A stretch of DNA of 13,913 nt from JBFMEX01 sp040752215 (GTDB lineage: Bacteria > Pseudomonadota > Alphaproteobacteria > Rhizobiales > Hyphomicrobiaceae). Below the pieces are notes generated by a model that saw only the letters and a program-made list of their open reading frames with translations, did no database searches and had not been told where the DNA came from. The DNA lies in the NCBI GenBank assembly GCA_040752215.1, contig JBFMEX010000032.1:1-13913 (forward strand), written 5' to 3'. The translations under genes and the position numbers were made by a program. The number at the start of each line of letters is the position of its first letter. Position 1 is the first letter of the stretch. Positions 1 through 5,625 of this stretch are shown piece after piece.

Positions 1-746
1 ACCCCACCCGCGGCGGCCGAGTTGACGAGCGCGGTCATCAGCAGCGGGGTCTCTCCGGCGGCGTCGGCGAAATCGCGCGCGGCCTGCTCGGATACCTTGT
101 CGACCCGTGACACCGGCACCTTGTCGGAGCTGGAGAACACCACGACGACGTTGTCCGAAGGGGAGGAGGCGAGGCTCGGCCGGGCGCCGATGCTCTGCAG
201 GGTCGTCGGGATCTCCGCGACGGTCATCAGGAAAAACACCGCTCCGTGCTTGGCCTTGCCGGCGATCTGGGCGACGCTCGGCACGGCGAGCCCTCGCGAG
301 AGGAGGTCGGTGTCGCGGGTGATCTCGGCGTTGCCGGGCAGGAAGTAGGTCATGCCCGCGGCAGAGGCGCCATGGCCGGTCAGTACGATGATCGCGGCAT
401 GGGCGCCCTCGGCCTTCTGGGCGAAATCGCGCAAGGTTGCGCGGGCAACAGCATTGTTGGGGTTGGCCGAGACCGTGACGTCGAATCCGTGGCGTTTCAG
501 CGCCTCGCCGATCTGATTGGCGTTCTTGGCCGTTATCGGAGATTTGTTGAGATGGGAGTATTCTTCGACCGCCATGATCAGTGCCACGCGGTCGGAGCCG
601 GCATGTGCCGGAACGGGAGCGGCAACCCAAAGGCAAGCAAATATGAAAGCGACAGCCGCCGCTCTGATAGGATTGCTCCCCAGGGAACAGCGGCCGATGG
701 CCGGGCGTGCACATTGGAGGGCGGTCGGATGGCGGCGCGGGTTCAT
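1..746 (-). CDS. Exported caspase-like (C14 fold) protein lacking the catalytic Cys; 3' end outside the window
   Basis: The 248 visible residues start at an ATG preceded by GAGAGG eight bases upstream. A basic N-region leads to a hydrophobic stretch (about residues 29-46) ending in Ala-His-Ala/Gly, a good signal-peptidase site, so the protein is probably periplasmic. Residues 53-140 follow the bacterial caspase-like (peptidase C14) pattern: a first strand RVALIMAV, then a helix NANQIGEALKRHGFDV, then a strand ending in the catalytic-type LTGHG (His125) and YFLPGNAEI. Where active members have LDACRxxP, this one has LMTVAEIP (residues 173-180), so the nucleophilic Cys is Val176. The mature part seen here has no cysteine at all. 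I infer a non-proteolytic, perhaps binding or scaffold, role. It is divergent from the heme-sensor gene across about 100 bp. The C-terminal domain lies beyond the window, so the full architecture is unknown. Confidence 0.85.
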   Translation of the reverse strand, partial: MNPRRHPTALQCARPAIGRCSLGSNPIRAAAVAFIFACLWVAAPVPAHAGSDRVALIMAVEEYSHLNKSPITAKNANQIGEALKRHGFDVTVSANPNNAVARATLRDFAQKAEGAHAAIIVLTGHGASAAGMTYFLPGNAEITRDTDLLSRGLAVPSVAQIAGKAKHGAVFFLMTVAEIPTTLQSIGARPSLASSPSDNVVVVFSSSDKVPVSRVDKVSEQAARDFADAAGETPLLMTALVNSAAAGG

Positions 747-795
747 GAGTTGGGCCTCTCGGTGCGACTACTGGCGAGCGAATGTCGGCGGCCGG

Positions 796-827
796 GCCGT
801 AGCCCTCGCTGATCGAATTTCTACGGC
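796..827. repeat. Inverted repeat in the divergent promoter region
   Basis: GCCGTAG (796-802) and CTACGGC (821-827) form a perfect 7-bp inverted repeat with an 18-base spacer. It lies just upstream of the Shine-Dalgarno of the heme-sensor gene and inside the gap separating it from the divergent caspase-like gene. The position suits an operator or a 5'-leader hairpin, but 7-bp repeats can arise by chance in GC-rich DNA. Confidence 0.35.
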
Positions 828-832
828 TAAGT

Positions 833-840
833 GGAGGGAA
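833..840 (+). promoter_or_regulatory. Ribosome binding site deciding the ATG at 846
   Basis: GGAGGGAA lies five bases before the ATG at 846. The in-frame GTG at 831 overlaps this motif and would have no site of its own, so the 846 start is preferred. Confidence 0.8.
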
Positions 841-845
841 CGTCC

Positions 846-1718
846 ATGGGACTGAGGCTGAAGTTCAACCTGATCCTGGCGTTGTGCTTTCTGATGGGCC
901 TCCTCGCCTCGGGGCTGCTGTTCTACCGGTTCTCGAAAGAGAACGCGCTCGAGCAGCTGCACGCCCAGATCGGCGTGCTGAGGGCCCAGGCGCTGGCCGT
1001 GCGCCGCTACACCCAGGAGGAGATCCGGCCGCTGCTGAGCGACATGTCGGACGTGCAGTTCCTGCCGCAGACGGTGCCCTCGTTCTCGGCCCAGACCGCA
1101 TTCGCCAACTTCCGCGACAGCTACCCGCAGTTCTACTACAAGGAGGCGGCGCTCAATCCGACCAATCCCTCCGATCTCGCCCAGCCGTGGGAGCGCACGC
1201 TGATCGAACAGCTGCGTGCCGACGCCTCGCTGAAGGAGGTCGTCGAGATCCGCGAGACCGACAAGGGCCGGCAGTACACGGTCGCGTTCCCGCTGCCGAT
1301 CAAGAGCGAGGGCTGCCTCTCCTGCCACTCGACGCCGGAGAAGGCGCCGGCCTCGATGGTCGCGCTCTATGGCAAGAAGAACGGCTTCGGCTGGCAGCTC
1401 AACGAGATCATCGGCGCGCAAATCTTCTCCGTTCCGCTGGCGGTGGCCGAGCAGCAGACATGGGACAATCTCAAGCTGATGGTCGCCGCCATGAGCGCCA
1501 TCTTCCTGGTGCTGCTGGCGCTCATCAACGCGCTGCTGAGCCGGATGGTCATCAATCCCGTGATGCGGATGGCGGAGGTCACCGAGCGCGTCAGCATGGG
1601 CGACAGCTCGCAGCCGGAGTTCGTGCATCCGGGCGCCGACGAGATCTCGACCCTCTCGCAATCTTTCAACCGGATGCGCCGCAGCCTCGACAACGCAATG
1701 AAAATGCTGGAAAATTGA
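846..1718 (+). CDS. Membrane-bound c-type heme sensor: DUF3365 (Tll0287-like) domain plus HAMP
   Basis: 290 residues. TM helix 1 spans about 8-27 and a periplasmic domain about 28-205. TM helix 2 is about 208-233, and a HAMP-like linker (about 230-285) ends the protein. The periplasmic part has a single CLSCH heme c site (Cys157, Cys160, His161) inside an FPLPIKSEGCLSCH context typical of DUF3365/Tll0287-like domains, PAS-like folds with covalently bound heme thought to sense redox state or small ligands. Tll0287 itself uses a Cys as distal ligand. Here the only other Cys (Cys14) is in TM1, so the distal ligand must differ. No histidine kinase, methyl-acceptor or cyclase domain follows HAMP, so the signal must pass to a partner protein. 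The kinase gene starts 33 bp downstream, which makes it the obvious candidate. Domain calls are strong; the signalling role is inferred. Confidence 0.88.
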   Translation: MGLRLKFNLILALCFLMGLLASGLLFYRFSKENALEQLHAQIGVLRAQALAVRRYTQEEIRPLLSDMSDVQFLPQTVPSFSAQTAFANFRDSYPQFYYKEAALNPTNPSDLAQPWERTLIEQLRADASLKEVVEIRETDKGRQYTVAFPLPIKSEGCLSCHSTPEKAPASMVALYGKKNGFGWQLNEIIGAQIFSVPLAVAEQQTWDNLKLMVAAMSAIFLVLLALINALLSRMVINPVMRMAEVTERVSMGDSSQPEFVHPGADEISTLSQSFNRMRRSLDNAMKMLEN

Positions 1719-1719
1719 T

Positions 1720-1737
1720 CGGGCCGGCCCTGGCCCG
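1720..1737. repeat. Small perfect hairpin between heme-sensor and kinase genes
   Basis: CGGGCC (1720-1725) and GGCCCG (1732-1737) pair around a 6-base loop immediately after the stop codon of the heme-sensor gene. No T-run follows. It could tune expression between the two cistrons or stabilise the upstream mRNA, but a chance GC-rich hairpin is possible. Confidence 0.3.
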
Positions 1738-1751
1738 CCGCAGGACAACAA

Positions 1752-3191
1752 ATGAGCCCGCTCGAACCCAATGGCCCGTCGGTCGATCCGTCTGCCTCCG
1801 CCGCGGATGCTCCGATGCGTGTCGGGCGCTACCGGGTCGACGGGATCATCGGCCGCGGCGCAGTCGGCGTGGTCTATCGCGGTCACGACGAGCACATCGA
1901 CCGGCCGGTGGCGTTGAAGACGATGCGCCTCGACGTGCTCGCCGAGGTCGAGGATCGCGCCGGTTTGCTGCGGCGGTTCGCGACCGAGGCGCGCTCGGCC
2001 GGACGCTGCCAGCACCCCAACATCGTCACCGTCTACGACTACGTCGAGCACGAGGGCGCGCCGTTCATCGTCATGGAGTACGTCGCCGCCGGCACGCTCG
2101 AGAACGTCACCCGCTCGCGCACTTTGCTGCCGCTCGGCCAAGTCGGGGAGATCATGGCGCAGCTGTTGTCGGCGCTCGATCACGCGCATGGCAAGGGTGT
2201 GGTGCATCGCGACGTGAAGCCGGCCAACATCCTGTGCCCGGCTGCGACCTCGATCAAGGTGACCGATTTCGGCGTCGCGCGGTTCGAGGACCTCGGGCTG
2301 ACGCGGCACGGCGGCGCCGGAACGCTCGGCACGCCCAACTACATGTCGCCCGAGCAGTTCCTCGGCCGGCCGGTCGACGGCCGCTCGGACCTGTTCGCCG
2401 CTGGCGTCATCCTGTTCCAGCTGCTGACGGGTGCCAAGCCGTTCGTCGCCAACGACATCCCCGAGCTGATGCGCAAGCTGCTGAACGAGTGCCCGCCGTC
2501 GCTGTCGATGCTGCGGCCCGGGCTTTGGCCGCACCTCGACGACGTCGTGCAGCGGGCGCTCGCCCGCAACCCCACCGACCGCTACGCCAGCGCTGCGGAG
2601 TTCCTCCGCGCGCTCGATGCCGCGCTGGCCAAGGTGTCGGGCGAGCCTGCCGCCCCGCCGCTGGACCTCACCCGCATCTCGCAGCGTGGCGGCGGCGAGA
2701 CAACCGAGGGCACGAAGGGTGATCTCAGCCGGACCATGGCCGAGAAGCTGACGCCGGAGACGCTGGTCGCGGTCGAGGAGGCGCTGGCGCGGTCGATCGG
2801 TCCGATCGCGCGGGTCGTCGTCAAGCGTGCCTCGCGGGAGGCGACGGACGCCGAGAAGCTGCTGACCTCGCTCGCCGGCCAGGTGGCGAGCGCGAGCGAT
2901 GCCGAGCGGTTCCGCAAGGAGGCCGAGCGGGCATTGTTGGCGGACCAGGGCATCGCCGGAGCGCAGCTCGAGGCGGTGATCCCCGACAACGAGATCCGCC
3001 GGGCGACCGAGCTGCTGGTTCCGCTGATCGGGCCGGTCGCCAGGGTCGTCGCCGAGCGCGAGGCCAAGACCTCGATCGGCCGCGAGGACTACTACGAGCA
3101 TCTCGCCCGTGCGATCCGCAACGAGGCCGAGCGCGCCCGCTTCCTGGCCGCGGCGCTGAAGCCGGCGCGCGGCAGCAAGGACTCCCGGTAG
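1752..3191 (+). CDS. Hanks-type Ser/Thr protein kinase with two C-terminal helical modules
   Basis: 479 residues, no TM segment, so cytoplasmic. The kinase domain (about 27-292) is complete: glycine loop GRGAVGVV (34-41), Lys56 in VALK, Glu79 as likely helix-C glutamate, HRDVKPAN (152-159, catalytic Asp154), DFG (172-174) and the GTPNYMSPE activation-segment end (193-201). It should therefore be active. The C-terminal part holds two related segments of about 60 residues (333-395 and 410-469). Each is centred on IGP(I/V)ARVV followed by basic/acidic residues and an (A)ER-x-RF-type helix. A third copy closes the cyclase encoded just downstream. There is no PASTA, FHA or other sensor domain, so input probably comes from a partner such as the HAMP-ending heme receptor upstream. 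AGGA precedes the ATG. The cyclase ATG comes two bases after this stop codon, which implies translational coupling. Confidence 0.92.
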   Translation: MSPLEPNGPSVDPSASAADAPMRVGRYRVDGIIGRGAVGVVYRGHDEHIDRPVALKTMRLDVLAEVEDRAGLLRRFATEARSAGRCQHPNIVTVYDYVEHEGAPFIVMEYVAAGTLENVTRSRTLLPLGQVGEIMAQLLSALDHAHGKGVVHRDVKPANILCPAATSIKVTDFGVARFEDLGLTRHGGAGTLGTPNYMSPEQFLGRPVDGRSDLFAAGVILFQLLTGAKPFVANDIPELMRKLLNECPPSLSMLRPGLWPHLDDVVQRALARNPTDRYASAAEFLRALDAALAKVSGEPAAPPLDLTRISQRGGGETTEGTKGDLSRTMAEKLTPETLVAVEEALARSIGPIARVVVKRASREATDAEKLLTSLAGQVASASDAERFRKEAERALLADQGIAGAQLEAVIPDNEIRRATELLVPLIGPVARVVAEREAKTSIGREDYYEHLARAIRNEAERARFLAAALKPARGSKDSR

Positions 3192-3193
3192 CG

Positions 3194-4189
3194 ATGACCG
3201 CCCTGCCGCCAGAGTCGGATCGCCCTGGCGCCGGGCGCAAGCGTCGGCTCCGCGCCGCGCTCGCCGCCGACATTGCCAACTTCAGTGGCCGGGTGTCGGT
3301 CAGCGAGACGCGTGCGTTCGGCCATCTCTCGACCATCCTGAAGGTCGGTCGGGAGGAGCTCGACCGCCACGAGGGCGTGCTGATCGGCATGCCCGGCGAC
3401 GGGCTGTTCGCGCTGTTCGAGAGTGCGGTCGATGCGGTGCATGCGGCGCTCGCCATGCAGCAGCGGCTCGCCATCGAGCCCAATCTCGGCGGCATGCGGC
3501 TCCGGATCGGCATCCATCTCGGCGAGGTGCTGTTCGACGGCGACCTGCCGTTCGGCGAGACTCTGAACATCGCCGCGCGGCTCGAAGGTCTCGCCGATCC
3601 GGGCGGCATCCTGGTCTCGGCGGCGGTCGTGGACGCGGTCTCGGCGCGTATCGCGGCCACGTTCGAGGATCGCGGCGTGCCGCAGCTGAAGAACATCCCG
3701 CGCAGAATAGTGACCTATAGCGTCAAGCCGGCCGAGAGCCTGCCGCCGGAGGCTGCCTCGGAGCCGGTGCTGGAGCCGCTCGATCACACCATGCAGTTCT
3801 CGCGCCGGATCGGCACCGCTCCAGGGGCACCAGCGGCGGGGCCGGTCGCCGCCGCACCCACCCCGGCGCCACCACCGGCGATGGTCGCCACGCCGACAGC
3901 GCCACCACAACCCTCACCACCAACATCGTCACCCCCATCGCCGGTACCCGTGCGTGCAATGCCGCCGGTGGCGCCGGCGCGCACCGCCGTACCGCCATCG
4001 CCCGAGCAGACTGCGGCGCTGACAGAGATGCTGGCCGTCCACCTCGGCCCGGTCGCCCGCGTCGTCGTCGCGCGCAAGGCGAAGGATGCGCCGACGCTGG
4101 GTGAACTCGTGGCGCGGCTGGAGGCGGAGGTCCCGGCCGCCGAGCGGATCGCCTTCCGCGGCCGCGTGCAGCGGATGCTCGGGATTTGA
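3194..4189 (+). CDS. Class III adenylate/guanylate cyclase-like protein with atypical purine-binding residues
   Basis: 331 residues, soluble. The cyclase homology domain is about 18-178. Metal-binding aspartates are present (Asp26 in AADIANFS, Asp69 in PGDGL), as are the transition-state Asn125 and Arg129 (LNIAARLEG). The family's usual purine-specifying pair is altered. The Lys expected three residues before the GDG is Gly65, and the Asp expected four before the Asn is Glu122. So the product may not be simply cAMP, or activity may be reduced; this is read from motif alignment by eye. A Pro/Ala-rich linker (about 208-270) leads to one copy of the LGPVARVVVARKA module (about 267-329) also found twice in the adjacent kinase. 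The gene is nearly fused to the kinase stop codon, with AAGGA about 12 bases upstream. The shared module and coupling suggest the two proteins meet in one complex. Confidence 0.88.
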   Translation: MTALPPESDRPGAGRKRRLRAALAADIANFSGRVSVSETRAFGHLSTILKVGREELDRHEGVLIGMPGDGLFALFESAVDAVHAALAMQQRLAIEPNLGGMRLRIGIHLGEVLFDGDLPFGETLNIAARLEGLADPGGILVSAAVVDAVSARIAATFEDRGVPQLKNIPRRIVTYSVKPAESLPPEAASEPVLEPLDHTMQFSRRIGTAPGAPAAGPVAAAPTPAPPPAMVATPTAPPQPSPPTSSPPSPVPVRAMPPVAPARTAVPPSPEQTAALTEMLAVHLGPVARVVVARKAKDAPTLGELVARLEAEVPAAERIAFRGRVQRMLGI

Positions 4190-4381
4190 TCGTTTGCAGG
4201 GACATGGTGGGCCCTGGCCTGGAAGGGACCCGCGCGTTCTTCGCCGGGCGATGATCCGACCACGTGTTCCGCCGGGAACCTTCGGGCCCGGCGATCCGAC
4301 GTAGTCTCGTCTTCCATCGAGCCGGAGAGAGAGGGCCGCCCCAGGCGGCCCAGCCGACGTGCACGGGAGCGGGAGACGACG

Positions 4382-5407
4382 ATGAAGCGCCTGATCGCAG
4401 CACTGGCTCTCGGCCTCGCCTGGGTGACGACACCCAGCCTCGCCGACGAGCTTGCGGACCGCATCGCCTGCAGCACGACCGTTCGTGCCTCGAGCACGGA
4501 AGCCTGCACCCGGCTGATCGAAGCCCGCGAGACCCCGCGCAAGGAGCGTTTCATGGCGCACTTCAACCGCGCCTGGAGCTACCGGCGGGCCGGCGACAAC
4601 CAGCGAGCGCTCGCCGACCTCGATGCCGCAGCGGCGATCGACGATACCTACCCGAACCTGTTCATGACGCGCGCGATGGTGCGCGAGGCACTCGGCAACG
4701 ACCGCGCCGCGCTGGCCGATCTCGATCGTTACGTCGCGCTCGCGCCCGGCGACTGGACCGGTTTCTACCGGCGTGCGATCGTTCATCGCCAGCGCAACGC
4801 GAGCAAGGAGGCGCTCGCCGACATCGCCAGAGCGGGCGATCTCAACCCCTACGAGAAGGCGCTGCCGCCGCTGCGCATCCTGGTGCTGTCGGACATGGGC
4901 CGCCAGGACGCGGCACGGAGCGAGGCCGACAAGCTGCTCGCCGCCCGTCGCAGCGATGCGCTCGGCAACTATGCACGTGCCGTGGTCATGCTGCGGATGG
5001 GACGGCGCGCGGATGCCGGCGCCAACCTCGACGCTGCGATCCAGGCGAGCCCGCTGTTCGCCGCCGCGCATGCGTTGAAGGGCGAGATCGCCGAGCTTGC
5101 CGGCGACCGCGACGGGGCCCGCGCAAGCTACGATGCGGCGCTCAGGATCGGCGGCCCCGACCTCGATGCAGAGACTGCGCGCGAGAAGGCGCGCCGGCGG
5201 ATGGCGGCGCTCGGCGGCGGCAAGGCCGCTCCGGCGCTTGCCCTGCAATCGCAGCGGCAACCCCAAGCAATGGCGCAATCGCAACCGCAGGTGCCGGCCG
5301 CGGCGCGGGGCACGGGCGAGCCTGCTCCGGTCAAGCACTCGGGTAAGGGCGAGTGCCGTCGCTTCATCCCCTCGGTCGCGACCACCGTTGCCGTCAAGTG
5401 CGAGTGA
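4382..5407 (+). CDS. Exported tetratricopeptide-repeat protein
   Basis: 341 residues. The N-terminus (MKR, a hydrophobic core, then SLA/DE) is a clear Sec signal peptide cleaved near residue 21, so a periplasmic location is expected. Residues 57-157 hold about three consecutive TPR units (for example HFNRAWSYRRAGDNQRALAD and FYRRAIVHRQRNASKEALAD), and further units span about 193-260. A Gln/Pro/Ala-rich linker (about 280-318) precedes a short tail with Cys325 and Cys340. Two more cysteines (30, 42) sit at the mature N-terminus, so two disulfides are possible. GGGAG lies about nine bases before the ATG. It is 192 bp after the cyclase and may be separately transcribed. TPR domains mediate protein contacts; the partner and exact role are not visible from the sequence. 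Confidence 0.85.
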   Translation: MKRLIAALALGLAWVTTPSLADELADRIACSTTVRASSTEACTRLIEARETPRKERFMAHFNRAWSYRRAGDNQRALADLDAAAAIDDTYPNLFMTRAMVREALGNDRAALADLDRYVALAPGDWTGFYRRAIVHRQRNASKEALADIARAGDLNPYEKALPPLRILVLSDMGRQDAARSEADKLLAARRSDALGNYARAVVMLRMGRRADAGANLDAAIQASPLFAAAHALKGEIAELAGDRDGARASYDAALRIGGPDLDAETAREKARRRMAALGGGKAAPALALQSQRQPQAMAQSQPQVPAAARGTGEPAPVKHSGKGECRRFIPSVATTVAVKCE

Positions 5408-5408
5408 T

Positions 5409-5426
5409 CGCCTCGACGGCGAGGCG
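5409..5426 (+). terminator. Hairpin directly after the TPR gene, possible terminator
   Basis: CGCCTCG (5409-5415) and CGAGGCG (5420-5426) form a perfect 7-bp stem with an ACGG loop, two bases after the stop codon. There is no T-run, so intrinsic termination is uncertain. A Rho-assisted or mRNA-stabilising role is also possible. Confidence 0.4.
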
Positions 5427-5525
5427 CGGCCGGAGCCATGGCGTGCCGCACATCGAGGTGGCGCCACAGCGCCGGATGCGACGTCCACACCGGGACGGCC
5501 GACGAAATTGAGCCACTTTTTCACT

Positions 5526-5543
5526 GTGACAGTCGTTTGACAG
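5526..5543. promoter_or_regulatory. Pho-box-like direct repeat (candidate PhoB site)
   Basis: GTGACAG (5526-5532) and TTGACAG (5537-5543) are direct repeats with an 11-base period. Read on the minus strand they give CTGTCAA-ACGA-CTGTCAC, very close to the known PhoB consensus of two CTGTCA(T) units separated by four bases. The site lies in an AT-rich patch in front of the sulfatase-family gene. The repeats point opposite to that gene, which is not the usual arrangement of an activated promoter. A TATCCT at 5549-5554 could serve as a -10 element and fits a transcript starting upstream of the ATG at 5626. Confidence 0.5.
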
Positions 5544-5615
5544 ACCCTTATCCTGGGAAGTCATGCGAGATCAGTCGGTTGAAGGAGCCGGCGCGGCCCC
5601 GGCCGCGGACTCGGC

Positions 5616-5620
5616 GGAGG
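5616..5620 (+). promoter_or_regulatory. Ribosome binding site supporting the ATG at 5626
   Basis: GGAGG lies five bases before the in-frame ATG at 5626. The upstream ATG at 5563 has only GGGAAG two bases away, which is too close, so the later start is favoured. Confidence 0.55.
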
Positions 5621-5625
5621 CAGGG

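Noticed and set aside
884..2722. 612-residue plus-strand frame spanning the heme-sensor/kinase junction
   Set aside because: It runs through two genes in the wrong frame and has an Arg/Ala/Gly-rich shadow composition.
768..3101. 777-residue open frame on the minus strand opposite the heme-sensor and kinase genes
   Set aside because: The product is Arg/Leu/His-rich with no recognisable domain. The plus strand carries clear heme, HAMP and kinase motifs, so this is a GC-driven shadow.
4242..4300. Repeated GATCCGAC (4253-4260 and 4293-4300) in the gap between the cyclase and TPR genes
   Set aside because: Eight exact bases with a 40-base spacing and imperfect flanks are not enough to claim an operator in GC-rich DNA.
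3929..5524. 531-residue minus-strand frame across the cyclase and TPR genes
   Set aside because: No motifs. The plus strand has a signal peptide, TPRs and the cyclase tail module in proper coding frames.
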